Under the pieces are notes generated by a model that was not told where the DNA came from, made no database searches, and saw only the letters and a program-made list of their open reading frames with translations. This document shows, in pieces, positions 25,677 to 34,948 of a stretch of DNA of 64,000 bases (positions are counted from its first letter, which is position 1; each line of letters starts with the position of its first letter). This DNA comes from CADEER01 sp965216585 (GTDB lineage: Bacteria; Desulfobacterota; Binatia; HRBIN30; CADEER01), in assembly GCA_965216585.1 (NCBI GenBank), contig CBDCGC010000003.1, forward strand, positions 186,001 to 250,000, given 5' to 3'. The translations under genes and the position numbers were made by a program.

Positions 25677-25825
25677 GCAGGCAGCGGAACGTTTCCGAAT
25701 ACGGCGGGTGGATGTTCCGCGGAGTGACCGCCGAAAAGCTATTCTCGCGCCAAGACGCCAGGGCGCCAAGGTGCGCTACGGAGACAGGGCTTCTTCTAAG
25801 ACGTCCACCGCGCTGTATGAGCTCG

Positions 25826-25874
25826 CGCCGGGCGCTGAAGCGCCCGGCTGAGATCGTCCAAGCCCCTACGGGGC
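25826..25874. terminator. Two hairpins between convergent genes
   Basis: GCCGGGCGCT (25826-25835) pairs with AGCGCCCGGC (25838-25847), and AGCCCC (25860-25865) pairs with GGGGCT (25869-25874). They lie in the 234-bp gap between the convergent symporter and RND genes, a place for a bidirectional terminator. The first part of the gap (25700-25790) holds CCGAATACGGCGGGT and CGCCAAGACGCCAGGGCGCC, of the type seen as intergenic repeats. No gene there. Confidence 0.5.
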
Positions 25875-25910
25875 TCCCCGCGAGGACTGCCAGATCTTTC
25901 ACCGCTCTGC

Positions 25911-28900
25911 TCAGCTCCCCGTGGCGCGTTCGTGGGCTTCGCTCCGGCGCGGGAGCTCGGCGACTTTTTCTTCGCGGGCGCGGCCGTCATCTTCTGCCGG
26001 GCGCCACCCCAGCCAGGTGGCGATGTCGGCGCCGGTGACGTAGACGGCGGGGATGAGAAAGAGTGTGATCACCGTCGCAAACATCACGCCGGCGGCGAGC
26101 GAGACTGCCATCGGTACGAGGAACTGGCCCTGCGTGCTGGTCTGCAGTGTAATCGGCAACAGACCGATGAAGGTCGTCACCGATGTCAGGACGATCGGCC
26201 TCAAGCGCAGGCGTCCGCCTTCGATCAGGGCTTCGCGCAACGGCAGGCCGCGGTCGCGGAAGCGGTTCGTCGCATCGAGAAACACCAGCGCGTCGTTGAC
26301 GACGACACCGGCGGCGGCGACGATACCAAACACCGACAGCATGGTGACGTCGATGCCGCGGGCACCGTGACCGATGATCGAACCGACGACGCCGAACGGG
26401 ATGGCCAGCAAGATGATCAGCGGCTGGGCGTACGAGCGCAGGGTCATCGCCAGAAGGATGTAGATCGCCAGAACGGCGAGCAGGAAGGACTGGCGACTGT
26501 AGGCCATGGTCTGCGAACGCCGGCGCAAAGCGCCGTCTTCGTGCACGGCGAGACCGGGAAATCGCTCCTGGAGCTGCGGCAGGAAGACACCGTAGAGATG
26601 CTCGAGGATGTCGCCGAGCGGCCGCACGGCCGAATCCACCGCCGCCTCGATGTTGAAGGTGCGCTGGCGATCGGTGCGGCGAATCGCCGGCGGCGCGGCG
26701 ACGCGCTCGACGCGGGCGACGCGAGAAAACGGCACCGCGGCGCCCTTCTTGGTGCGTACTTTCATGTTCTGCAAATCCGCCAGCGACTGCCGGCGCTCTT
26801 CCGGATAGCGCACCATGACGCGGATGTCGTCGCGCCCGCGCTGGATGCGCTGCGCCTCGGCGCCGTAGAATCCAAAGCGCACCTGGCGGGCGAGATCGGC
26901 ACGCGAGATGCCCAGCGCCTCCGCCTGCGCCAGGAGCTGTAGGCGCAGCTCGGGCTCGCCGGCGCGATCGGGGCTGTTGACGTCGTAGATTCCTTCGAGG
27001 CCGCTCAGGTGCTCCTTGAACACCCTGGTCGCCGCCCGCAAGAGCGCCGGATCGCGATGGGTCAACAACATGTCGACCTTTTCAGCGTCGTCGCCGAAGG
27101 CGTGGTCGAACTCCAACACGGTGGCCTCGCGAATGGGCCCGACTGCCTGTCGCCAGAGCCGCGTCACTTCCTCAGCCGAAACCGGTCGCGCCTCGGAAGA
27201 CGAGAGCTCGAGATAGACGAAGCCGGTGTGGTCACCGTAGGTGCCGCGCCGCATGGTCGAGCCGAGCACGCTGACCATGTGCCCCAACCACTCCTCACCG
27301 ATGTCGCGGCGCAGCACGCCGACCGCTGCTTCCAGACGGCGCAGGATGGCGTCGGTTCGCTCCTTCGGTGTCCCCGGCACCAGCTCCATTTCCACCCGCA
27401 CCGAATCCATCTCCACCGGCGCGAAGAACACCATCTTGATCCAACCCGCTTGCACGACGCCGTAGGTGAGAATCGGCATGGCGAGAAAACAGGCGAGAAC
27501 GATCTCCGGCCGCCGCAGCGCCCGGCGCAGCAACGGCACGTATCGGGTGTCGGTCAGGCGCCGCAGCCAACTCTCGGCTCGGCGCGCCGGCACGTTTTCC
27601 GCCACGCCCGCCGCTTGCCCCGCCTTCTCGGCAACCTCGGCTCCGTGCTCGGCCAGATGGGCGGGCAGGAGAAAGAGCGCCTCGCCGAGCGAAAGGACGA
27701 TGGTGACGATGACGACGACGCCGATCGATGCCCACACTCCCCCTTCGGTGCCCGGAATGAACAGCATCGGTGTAAAGGCGACGACCGTCGTGCAGGCTGC
27801 CATGATCACCGGCCGCGCAACCGCCGCCGCGCCTTCGACGGACGCCGCCTCGGCCGTCAGGCCGTCTTCTTCACAGCGGGCGACGCTTTCGCCGACGATG
27901 ATCGCGTCGTCGACGAGCAGCCCGAGGACGAGGATGAAGCCGAAGAGCGAAATCATGTTGAGCGACAAATCGAGCGACGGCGCTACCGCCAGCATGCCGA
28001 GAAAGGCGACGGCGATGCCGACGCCGACCCAGATGGCGACGCGCAAGCGCAGAAACGCCGCCAGGACGATCATCACCAGCACCATGCCGCCGAGTCCGCT
28101 GGCGGTGAGCAGGCGAATGCGGGCACGGAAGGACAGCGAGTTGTCGCCCCAGGTGCTGATCTCGAGCCCCGGCGGCATCTCGCTGCGCACCCGCTCGACG
28201 TATTCCTTGACACGCCGGGCGATGAGCAGGGCATCCTGGCTACCGGTGCGCATCACCTCGATCATGGCGCCGGTGCGACCGTCGAGGCGCACCGCACCGC
28301 TGTCGCTCTTGATCGTTTCGCGCACCGAAGCGACGTCGCCGACCGTCACCCGCGTACCATCGGCGCGCACGATGATCGGCAACGCAGCAAATTCCTCGGG
28401 CAGATAAGCCTGTCCGCGCACGCGCAGACGGCCGCCCTGCGGACCGTCGATCGAGCCGGCCGGCAGATCGACCGACGACTCGCGGATGGCGGCGACGACG
28501 GCGCCGAGGGTCAGGCCGTGGCGGCGCAACGACTCCTCCGAAATCTCGACGACGATCTGCAGATCGCGCTGCGGATGGAGCTCAACGGTGGACACTCCCT
28601 GAATCTCCGACACCCGATCGCGGATGACGCCGGCCCAGTGCGCCAGTGTCGTTTCATCGACGTCGCCGCTCAGGCCGACGAAGAGAACCCCCCACTGCGC
28701 CGTCGGGCGCGACACCAGCGGCCGCTCGACGTCGGGAGGAAAGGTCTGGATCGCGTCGACGCGCACCTTGACCTTCGACAAGACCTCGCTCAGATCCGCC
28801 TGCTTGGAAACCTCGGCGCGAACGATCCCCATGCCCTCATAGGCGATCGAGCGCAGCTTCTCGACCTCGGGAATGTCGAAGATCGCCTGCTCGACGCGGG

Positions 28901-29096
28901 TGACGACGGACTGCTCGACGTCAGACGGGCCGGCACCGGGGTAGGGAACGCGGACATGGATCTCGTGCAATTGCACGGCGGGGTATACCTCGCGCCGCAT
29001 GCGCGTCGCGCCGAGCACGCCGGCAATGAAGACAAACGCCGTCAACAAGTTGACCGCGACGGGATTGCGGACGAACCAACCGATCAGCGTTCTCAT
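25911..29096 (-). CDS. RND efflux transporter permease (AcrB/hydrophobe-amphiphile type)
   Basis: About 1061 residues, a normal length for HAE/AcrB-type RND pumps, which drive export with the proton gradient. The first helix is preceded by MRTLIGWFVRNPVAVNLL; later NMISLFGFILVLGLLVDDAI (helix 4 with the proton-relay Asp pair), PARRAESWLRRLTD linker, and a second set of six helices including PLIILLAIPFGVVG. The start at 29096 is fixed by overlap with the upstream adaptor gene (ATGA). The frame is open far upstream to 30173, but that part only shadows the adaptor gene. Substrate unknown. Confidence 0.94.
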   Translation of the reverse strand: MRTLIGWFVRNPVAVNLLTAFVFIAGVLGATRMRREVYPAVQLHEIHVRVPYPGAGPSDVEQSVVTRVEQAIFDIPEVEKLRSIAYEGMGIVRAEVSKQADLSEVLSKVKVRVDAIQTFPPDVERPLVSRPTAQWGVLFVGLSGDVDETTLAHWAGVIRDRVSEIQGVSTVELHPQRDLQIVVEISEESLRRHGLTLGAVVAAIRESSVDLPAGSIDGPQGGRLRVRGQAYLPEEFAALPIIVRADGTRVTVGDVASVRETIKSDSGAVRLDGRTGAMIEVMRTGSQDALLIARRVKEYVERVRSEMPPGLEISTWGDNSLSFRARIRLLTASGLGGMVLVMIVLAAFLRLRVAIWVGVGIAVAFLGMLAVAPSLDLSLNMISLFGFILVLGLLVDDAIIVGESVARCEEDGLTAEAASVEGAAAVARPVIMAACTTVVAFTPMLFIPGTEGGVWASIGVVVIVTIVLSLGEALFLLPAHLAEHGAEVAEKAGQAAGVAENVPARRAESWLRRLTDTRYVPLLRRALRRPEIVLACFLAMPILTYGVVQAGWIKMVFFAPVEMDSVRVEMELVPGTPKERTDAILRRLEAAVGVLRRDIGEEWLGHMVSVLGSTMRRGTYGDHTGFVYLELSSSEARPVSAEEVTRLWRQAVGPIREATVLEFDHAFGDDAEKVDMLLTHRDPALLRAATRVFKEHLSGLEGIYDVNSPDRAGEPELRLQLLAQAEALGISRADLARQVRFGFYGAEAQRIQRGRDDIRVMVRYPEERRQSLADLQNMKVRTKKGAAVPFSRVARVERVAAPPAIRRTDRQRTFNIEAAVDSAVRPLGDILEHLYGVFLPQLQERFPGLAVHEDGALRRRSQTMAYSRQSFLLAVLAIYILLAMTLRSYAQPLIILLAIPFGVVGSIIGHGARGIDVTMLSVFGIVAAAGVVVNDALVFLDATNRFRDRGLPLREALIEGGRLRLRPIVLTSVTTFIGLLPITLQTSTQGQFLVPMAVSLAAGVMFATVITLFLIPAVYVTGADIATWLGWRPAEDDGRAREEKVAELPRRSEAHERATGS

Positions 29097-30286
29097 GGCG
29101 CCGCTTCCGTATCGACCGCAGCGTCGTTGGGCACCTCGTCGACACGCACTCGCATCCCGTCGATCGGCGACTCGAGCGCCGAGGCGACGACCCGTTCGCC
29201 CGCCTCCACGCCGCTCGCAACGTACACCCGACGCGCGTCGCGGCGCAGCACCTCGACATCGCGAAACTCGAGTCGCCCTTCGTCGTCGACGACGAGCAAG
29301 CCGATGCCCGGCCGGTGGGCCGCGGCCGGCAACACGAACACATCCGCCACCTCGCGGCCGAGCACCTCGGCGCGCACGAAGAGGCCGGGGGCCAATGGGG
29401 TACCCCGCTCCGCCGTCGGTACGGCGAGCGAGAACGGGTCGCCGACGCGGGCGACGGCGACGACTTCGCGGGTGACCGGATCGAGCACCCCTTCGGTGCG
29501 CACGATGCGCCCCGTCCAGGCTGCCGCCCGGCCGGCCACCTCGGCGTGCAGGCGTACCTCCGGCGGCGCGACGTCGGAGCTGTCGGCGGCATAGGTCAAC
29601 GGCAGATCGAGGAAGGCCAGGTCGTCGACACTCAACGGCAAACGCACTTCGGCTGCGTCGACGGCGTAGAGACGCGCCAGACGCTCGCCGGGGGTGACGA
29701 ACTGCCCGGCACCGACCCGGCGCTGGCGCACCCGGCCGTCGAACGGCGCACGCACCACCGTGCGCTGCAGATCGAGCTCGGCCTTGGCCAGCGCTGCATT
29801 CGCGTCGGCGAGATTGGCGCGCGCGATGCGCTCGCCGTTGATCACATCGTCGAGCGTCGACTGGCTGGCCAAGCCTCTGTCGGCGAGTGAGGCCGTGCGC
29901 TGGCGCGACTTGCTGCGCACGTCGAGCTCGCTGCGAGCACGGTCGCGGGTCGCCCGCGCCCGCGCCAGGGCGTTGCGGTAGTCGCGGTCGTCGATGCGCA
30001 CCAGAACGTCGCCGGCAGCGACGACACCGCCAGCCTGCAGCGCCCCGGCAACCTCGACGACGCGACCTGCAACCTCGGCGACGAGATCGGATTCCATACG
30101 CGGCTCGACACTGCCTTGTGTCTCGACCGACAGCCGCACCCGGCTCGGCACCGCCCTCACCACCTCGGCCCATGGCCGCATGTCGACCGTCCCCGCCGCC
30201 CGCGGGGGCTCGTGGCTGAGAATCATTGCCCAGGCCGCGAACAGGGACACGGCGACAATGATCAATGGTGGCAGGGCTCTGCGCAT
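29093..30286 (-). CDS. RND efflux periplasmic adaptor subunit
   Basis: A 397-residue membrane-fusion protein. One N-terminal helix or signal anchor (PPLIIVAVSLFAAWAMIL), a lipoyl-like half (SDLVAEVAGRVVEV and VLVRIDDRDYRNAL), a helical hairpin around 95-150, the second lipoyl half (TVVRAPFDGRVRQRRVGAGQFV) and a beta-barrel C-terminal part. Partner of the overlapping permease; no outer-membrane channel gene is present in this window, so a shared TolC-type protein is needed. Confidence 0.94.
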   Translation of the reverse strand: MRRALPPLIIVAVSLFAAWAMILSHEPPRAAGTVDMRPWAEVVRAVPSRVRLSVETQGSVEPRMESDLVAEVAGRVVEVAGALQAGGVVAAGDVLVRIDDRDYRNALARARATRDRARSELDVRSKSRQRTASLADRGLASQSTLDDVINGERIARANLADANAALAKAELDLQRTVVRAPFDGRVRQRRVGAGQFVTPGERLARLYAVDAAEVRLPLSVDDLAFLDLPLTYAADSSDVAPPEVRLHAEVAGRAAAWTGRIVRTEGVLDPVTREVVAVARVGDPFSLAVPTAERGTPLAPGLFVRAEVLGREVADVFVLPAAAHRPGIGLLVVDDEGRLEFRDVEVLRRDARRVYVASGVEAGERVVASALESPIDGMRVRVDEVPNDAAVDTEAAP

Positions 30287-30384
30287 GCTAGCTCACCGGG
30301 GTCCCGGGGTGCGCACACCACCATACTCCCGCGGCGAGAGTCCTCCAAGCAGGGTCGTCGTACGTTCGTGGCTCGCTTCTGTGC

Positions 30385-30957
30385 CTATGCCAGCAACGCG
30401 ACGGTGAGCGAACGCGGACCGTGGGCGCCGATGACGAGTGCTTGTTCGATGTCCGCCGTCTTCGACGGCCCCGAGATGAACAGCCCAAAGCTGCCGGCCG
30501 CGATGTCGACGACGTCATAGGCCTCGTGCATGTTGTCGACGACGGACGCGCGATCGAGGACGATCATCAGATGCTGCGCCAGAAAGAGAGCCGCGCGATC
30601 CCCGAACTCCCCCTCCCCGACCCAGATGGCGCCGTTCTCGGCGACACCGACACGGCCCCCGACGACCAGCAGATCGACGCCAGCCGCCGTGCCATCCGCT
30701 GCCCCCGATCGTTCGCCGCCCTCGACATCGACCCGCACCATCCGCGCCCCGACCCTCTTCTCCACTTCCTCGATACAGTCGCCGAGCTCCCCGGCCGTGG
30801 TGCGGACGCAACGACCACCCACTTCTTCGATCGTCGCCGCCAGGGCGGCCGCCGGATCGTCGTGCTTCAACCAGCGGCCGTCCAGCGATGGCAGTGGCGC
30901 CGTGTCCCGCCGCCGCGCTGCGCGCATGCGCCGCAGCATTTCGCCCCGTTCATCCAC
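30385..30957 (-). CDS. lutC: LutC-like lactate utilisation protein (LUD domain)
   Basis: The LUD-domain subunit of the LutABC L-lactate oxidation complex. About 190 residues from GTG at 30957, which overlaps the lutB stop and has GGAG six bases upstream; ATG at 30987 (200 residues) is an alternative. Family marks: the start MLRRMRAARRRD-like arm, VDLLVVGGRVGVAENGAIWV, LDRASVVDNMHEAYDVV and SFGLFISGPSKTADIEQALVIGAHGP. The last motif is strongly conserved in LutC. Third gene of the lutABC operon. Confidence 0.9.
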   Translation of the reverse strand: MDERGEMLRRMRAARRRDTAPLPSLDGRWLKHDDPAAALAATIEEVGGRCVRTTAGELGDCIEEVEKRVGARMVRVDVEGGERSGAADGTAAGVDLLVVGGRVGVAENGAIWVGEGEFGDRAALFLAQHLMIVLDRASVVDNMHEAYDVVDIAAGSFGLFISGPSKTADIEQALVIGAHGPRSLTVALLA

Positions 30958-32308
30958 CGCGGCGCTCCGTGTCTTCGACGAAGCCATGCGCCGGCAACTC
31001 CGGCAGCTCGCGCGATTCACTCCAGCGACGCAGCCGCCGGGCGACAAGCCGCGGCGCCCGGCGCGCCAGTGCCCGCGCCGCCGCCGTGAGCAGACGATAG
31101 AGCTTCGGGCGCACCAAGATCGCCGTGCCGGCACGCGCCGCCATCCGCTTGCCGGCGGCGACATGGCCGCGCGCCGCCAAGATGCTGCGCCAGCGAAGGA
31201 GCTGCCGGTGCAGCGGAATGCGCACCGGACAGACGTCGCTGCACGAGCCGCACAGGGTGCAGGCGTACGGCAGGCTGGCGTAGCGCTCCGCATCGCGGGC
31301 CGGCGCCAGTGTCGATCCGATCGGACCGGGAATCACCGCCTCGTAGCTGTGACCGCCGCTGCGTCGATAGACCGGACATGTGTTCAAGCATGCACCGCAG
31401 CGAATACACGCCAGCGCCGCGGCAAAGTGTTCTTGCCTCAGCATGTCCGTGCGCCCGTTGTCGACGATGACGATGTGCAACTCTCCACCGCGGCGCGGGC
31501 CGTGCAGATGCGACGTATAGGCCGTAATCGGCTGGCCGGTCGCCGAGCGAGCGAGCAAGCGGGTGAAGACACCGAGGTCGGCGGCGCGCGGGACGACCTT
31601 CTCGATCCCCATGCAGGCGATGTGGACGGCCGGAATCGCCGTGCCGAGATCGGCATTGCCCTCGTTGGTGCAGATTGCGATGCCGCCGGTCTCGGCGACG
31701 GCGAAGTTCACGCCAGTGATGCCGACTTCGGCGTTCAAAAACTTGTCGCGCAAATGATGGCGCGCGATCTCCGTCAACTCCGCCGGGTCGGACAAACCCG
31801 CCGCCGATCCCAGACGCTCGTGAAAGACCGCCCCCACCTCCTCCTTGCGCAGGTGGATCGCCGGCATGACGATGTGACTCGGCGGCTCTTCGCGCCACTG
31901 TACGATGCGCTCACCGAGGTCCGTATCGACGACCTCGATGCCGCGCCCTTCGAGGAAGGGGTTGAGACCGCATTCCTCGGTCAGCATCGACTTGCTCTTG
32001 ACGACGCGACGCGCTCGGTGTCGCTCGACGATCGACGCAACGGTTTCGTTCAAGGACGCGGCGTCGAGCGCCCAATGCACGATCGCGCCGCGACGGCTCG
32101 CCTGGTGTTCGAAGCGCTCCAGATAGAGCGGTAGGTTGGCCAGCGTGTGCGCCTTGATCTGCTCGGCCAGGCGGCGCAACTCCTCCCATTCGGGCAGCTC
32201 GCCGGCCGCCTCGTCGCGCTTGCGGCGCAAGAACCACAACGCCTCATCGTGCCAGTGGACGCGTTCCCCATCGCCGGCCAACGCCCGGGCGCGCTCGGCA
32301 TGACCCAT
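30950..32308 (-). CDS. lutB: LutB-like iron-sulfur protein
   Basis: About 452 residues. A LUD domain (LTEECGLNPFLEGRGIEVVDT and GVNFAVAETGGIAICTNEG) is followed by two 4Fe-4S motifs, CIRCGACLNTCPVYRRSGG and CTLCGSCSDVCPVRIPLH, as in LutB/LldF. It would carry electrons from lactate to the respiratory chain. The ATG at 32308 overlaps the lutA stop by one base (TGATG), which is preferred to a GTG at 32314. The C-terminal region is Arg-rich and less conserved. Confidence 0.92.
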   Translation of the reverse strand: MGHAERARALAGDGERVHWHDEALWFLRRKRDEAAGELPEWEELRRLAEQIKAHTLANLPLYLERFEHQASRRGAIVHWALDAASLNETVASIVERHRARRVVKSKSMLTEECGLNPFLEGRGIEVVDTDLGERIVQWREEPPSHIVMPAIHLRKEEVGAVFHERLGSAAGLSDPAELTEIARHHLRDKFLNAEVGITGVNFAVAETGGIAICTNEGNADLGTAIPAVHIACMGIEKVVPRAADLGVFTRLLARSATGQPITAYTSHLHGPRRGGELHIVIVDNGRTDMLRQEHFAAALACIRCGACLNTCPVYRRSGGHSYEAVIPGPIGSTLAPARDAERYASLPYACTLCGSCSDVCPVRIPLHRQLLRWRSILAARGHVAAGKRMAARAGTAILVRPKLYRLLTAAARALARRAPRLVARRLRRWSESRELPELPAHGFVEDTERRGG

Positions 32309-33069
32309 CACCACCCTCGCAATGAGCGGCCGGCAAAGACTTCAGCGACGTGCATCACCGGCACCGGCACGGCATCGCGGCGCAGCAAGCCATCGAGATG
32401 CAAGAGGCACGAGCTGTCGGCGGAGACGATGACCTCGGCGCCGGCATCGACGTGATCGCGAATGCGATCGCGCCCCATGAGCGACGACACTTCGGGTTCG
32501 TCGAAAGAGAACGAGCCGCCGAACCCACAGCACTCGTCAGCGCGCTCGAGGTCGACCAGCTCCAGTCCGTCCAGCGAAGCGAGCAGGCGGCGCACCGGGT
32601 CCCGCGTCGCCGTCGAACGCTCGCTCGCCTGCCCGAGGCGCAGCTCCCTCAACCCGTGACAGCCCTGGTGCAGACCAACCCGGTGCGCGAAGCGCCCCTC
32701 GATTCGCGCCACCCCGGCAGCGATCAGGAATTCACAGAGCTCGTAGGTTCGTTCGCACACCGCTGAGTTAGAACGCGACAGCAACTCGGGATAGTGATGC
32801 CGCACCATCGCGGTGCAGCTCGCCGATGGACACACGACGCAGTCGAAGCCGCCGAAGACCGAGGCAAAGTGGTCAGCCAGGCGGCCGGCATCGCCGGTGC
32901 AGCCGACGTTCAGCATCGGCTGGCCGCAGCACGTCTGCGCGGCCGGCACCTCCACCGTCACCCGGTGCTTCGCCAACACCTCGAGTGTCGCTGTCGCGAC
33001 ATGTGGAGTCAATTGATCGACGAAGCACGGAACGAAGAGCGCGACGCGTCGGCCGGCGATATCGAGCAT
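32308..33069 (-). CDS. lutA: LutA-like iron-sulfur oxidoreductase (CCG domains)
   Basis: A 253-residue protein with two CCG (heterodisulfide-reductase-like) cysteine motifs: first half FVPCFVDQLTPHV with TCCGQPMLNVG and CPSASCTAMV; second half GCHGLRELRLG with DECCGFGGSFSF. This matches LutA/YkgE, the first subunit of the LutABC L-lactate oxidase system, which makes pyruvate. First gene of the operon. A perfect 13-bp hairpin ends two bases before its ATG, in the place of a normal ribosome-binding region. Confidence 0.93.
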   Translation of the reverse strand: MLDIAGRRVALFVPCFVDQLTPHVATATLEVLAKHRVTVEVPAAQTCCGQPMLNVGCTGDAGRLADHFASVFGGFDCVVCPSASCTAMVRHHYPELLSRSNSAVCERTYELCEFLIAAGVARIEGRFAHRVGLHQGCHGLRELRLGQASERSTATRDPVRRLLASLDGLELVDLERADECCGFGGSFSFDEPEVSSLMGRDRIRDHVDAGAEVIVSADSSCLLHLDGLLRRDAVPVPVMHVAEVFAGRSLRGW

Positions 33070-33071
33070 CA

Positions 33072-33101
33072 GTGCATCACTCCCCGCAGGGAGTGATGCA
33101 C
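33072..33101. promoter_or_regulatory. Perfect 13-bp hairpin two bases before the lutA start
   Basis: GTGCATCACTCCC (33072-33084) pairs exactly with 33089-33101, loop CGCA. On the minus strand it lies after the phosphatase gene and directly before the lutA ATG. The purine-rich GGGGAG that could serve as ribosome-binding site is inside the stem. It may be a terminator for the upstream gene, a control of lutA translation, or both; no T-tract follows. Confidence 0.55.
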
Positions 33102-33109
33102 CAACCGCT

Positions 33110-34948
33110 TCAATTCTTCAACAAGAACTTACCGGGCTCGTCTTTGACGACGTCGCCAGCCGTGAAGACAGACTCCCAGCATACCGCCGTCGCATCGTTC
33201 TTTGCCTGCACGGTGACGGGAAAGGCGAGCGGCGTTTGCGGCGTAAGCAGATGCGTGCCCTTCGCCTTGGCCAGCAGCAGGCCTTTGTCGGTGCCGTCGA
33301 TTTTGATCTTGGCAACCTTCATACCGAGGAAATCGGCATTCTTGTCCTTGTACTTGAAACCGCTGCCCGTCACCTTCCACGTCGCCGTTCCGGCTGGTAA
33401 ACCACCGCCGAAGAGGTTGCCGGTGGCGTCGTAGAGACACAGATCGATGACGTCCGATGCGGTGGGATTGCCGACGTCGGCAGCGTCGACCGTCATCTTC
33501 TTGGCGCGCCAGATCAGCTTGTCCTTCTTGTCCTTGGCGTTGTCCTTGATCAACAACTTCGAAGTTCCCGCCGCCGTGCATCCCACAGCCGGCGCGGCCG
33601 GGCAAGCCGTTCCCTTGTTCATCTCGAAGGTGTCCATCACCGTCCCGGTTTCGTCGAGAAACGTCGCCGTGGCGCTCTGGCCGTCGATGTCGAGAATGAA
33701 CGAGCCCAGCGATTCCAGGGCGACGGCCATCACCGGATGGCTACCCAGGCCGGTGCGCTTCTCGCTGGCGCTGCCGGCGACGACGTAGACCGTTCCGTTG
33801 TGCGGCAGCAATCCCTTTCCACTCTTCTCATAGGCGGCGTCGACCATCGGATCGCCGCTGCCGCCGTCGACGAGATGCTCGGATCCGAACGTGTCCGACA
33901 ACCCGTAGTGCCCGTCGATGAGAAAGGATCGCTCGTAGTGGTGCGAGTGACCGGAGAGAACGAAATCAACGCCGTAGTCCTCGAGGATCGGAACCATGTC
34001 GACACGCATGTCGATTTCGTTCTGCTCGACGTCCGAGTTGTGCAGGAATCCGCGACTGTACGGAGGCCTGTGCCAGAAGGCGATCAGCCAATCCGCGTCG
34101 GTTGCCGCCAGGTCGGCTTCCAGCCATTCCTGCATCACCTCGGTCGTCGCGTCGTCTTCGATCGTGTCTTCCGAATCGAGGACGACGAAGTGGATGTTGC
34201 CGTAGTCGAAAGAGTAGTAGGACTCACTGCCCGAGGGAACACCACCGGCCTCGGCTGATGCCGGTAGGGTGAACACATCATAGTAGGGCCCCGTCTGCGC
34301 CACGCTGTCGGCGACGAATCCTTCGTGATTGCCGATACACGCCCAGGCCGGGGTGGTGCGCATGAAACCGGGGTATTGCTCGAAGAGGTCGGTCTGGTAC
34401 TCGGCGTCCGTCGCCGAAGTGTAGGCGTTGTCGCCGAGCAACAAGAAGACATCGGCGGAGGCAACTCCGCCATTGAAGGTGATGTAAGCGTCTCGTACGG
34501 CGTCGCCATCGCGAATCCATTCCGGCAGAGCGCCTACACCCGGGTCCGGGTAGCCGGAGTCGCCGATCGCCCAGATGCGCGTTGGCTTCGCCGTGCCCGT
34601 CGCCGGTGCCGTCGTAAAGAAGTGATCTACATCGTCCCCGGCGAGCGCCGTCGTCGTCGAGCCCACCTCATAGAAATACGTCGTATCCGGAGTCAGCCCA
34701 GTGATCGTCACCTCGTGCTCGGTGGTGACGGTGGCATCGTCCTCCATGCTGGTCAGGGATCCGACTGCTGTTCCCCAGCGCACGCGGCTATCCTCGGCGA
34801 CATCCGTACGCCAGCGCACGATCATCGTCGTCGGCGTGCCGAGCTGCAGATAGGGGCCGCGAATCAACGCCGCCTGCGCCGAACAAATGCTGCCCAGCAC
34901 GACGCCGAACGCCGCGGTGATTCCAACGAGGTTTCTTGCCTTCATCAC
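33110..34948 (-). CDS. Secreted purple acid phosphatase-like metallophosphoesterase
   Basis: A 612-residue exported protein. Signal peptide to about residue 26; fibronectin-III-like domain (GPYLQLGTPTTMIVRWRT, ITGLTPDTTYFYEVG); then a calcineurin-like phosphoesterase with the purple-acid-phosphatase motif set: GDSG (129-132), GDNAY (172-176), GNHE (206-209), H293 and GHSHHYER (333-340), i.e. full di-metal ligands. The last ~150 residues form a separate beta-rich domain (KLLIKDNAKDKKDKLIW...) that resembles the N-terminal domain of the heparinase-like protein at 50450-53332. Likely scavenges phosphate from organic phosphates outside the cell. Overlaps the TPR gene start side by four bases. Confidence 0.92.
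   Translation of the reverse strand: MMKARNLVGITAAFGVVLGSICSAQAALIRGPYLQLGTPTTMIVRWRTDVAEDSRVRWGTAVGSLTSMEDDATVTTEHEVTITGLTPDTTYFYEVGSTTTALAGDDVDHFFTTAPATGTAKPTRIWAIGDSGYPDPGVGALPEWIRDGDAVRDAYITFNGGVASADVFLLLGDNAYTSATDAEYQTDLFEQYPGFMRTTPAWACIGNHEGFVADSVAQTGPYYDVFTLPASAEAGGVPSGSESYYSFDYGNIHFVVLDSEDTIEDDATTEVMQEWLEADLAATDADWLIAFWHRPPYSRGFLHNSDVEQNEIDMRVDMVPILEDYGVDFVLSGHSHHYERSFLIDGHYGLSDTFGSEHLVDGGSGDPMVDAAYEKSGKGLLPHNGTVYVVAGSASEKRTGLGSHPVMAVALESLGSFILDIDGQSATATFLDETGTVMDTFEMNKGTACPAAPAVGCTAAGTSKLLIKDNAKDKKDKLIWRAKKMTVDAADVGNPTASDVIDLCLYDATGNLFGGGLPAGTATWKVTGSGFKYKDKNADFLGMKVAKIKIDGTDKGLLLAKAKGTHLLTPQTPLAFPVTVQAKNDATAVCWESVFTAGDVVKDEPGKFLLKN

Noticed and set aside
27009..29594. Open plus-strand frame of about 861 codons
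   Set aside because: Shadow of the RND permease and adaptor genes; the translation is Arg/His/Asp-rich with no family motifs.
29097..30173. Apparent 1420-residue RND fusion protein
   Set aside because: The extra N-terminal part is a frame shadow of the adaptor gene; the normal RND N-terminus and ATGA overlap fix the start at 29096.
30385..33069. Glycolate oxidase GlcDEF-type operon
   Set aside because: No flavin-binding GlcD/E proteins; the LUD-domain proteins with two 4Fe-4S motifs and CCG protein match lutABC.
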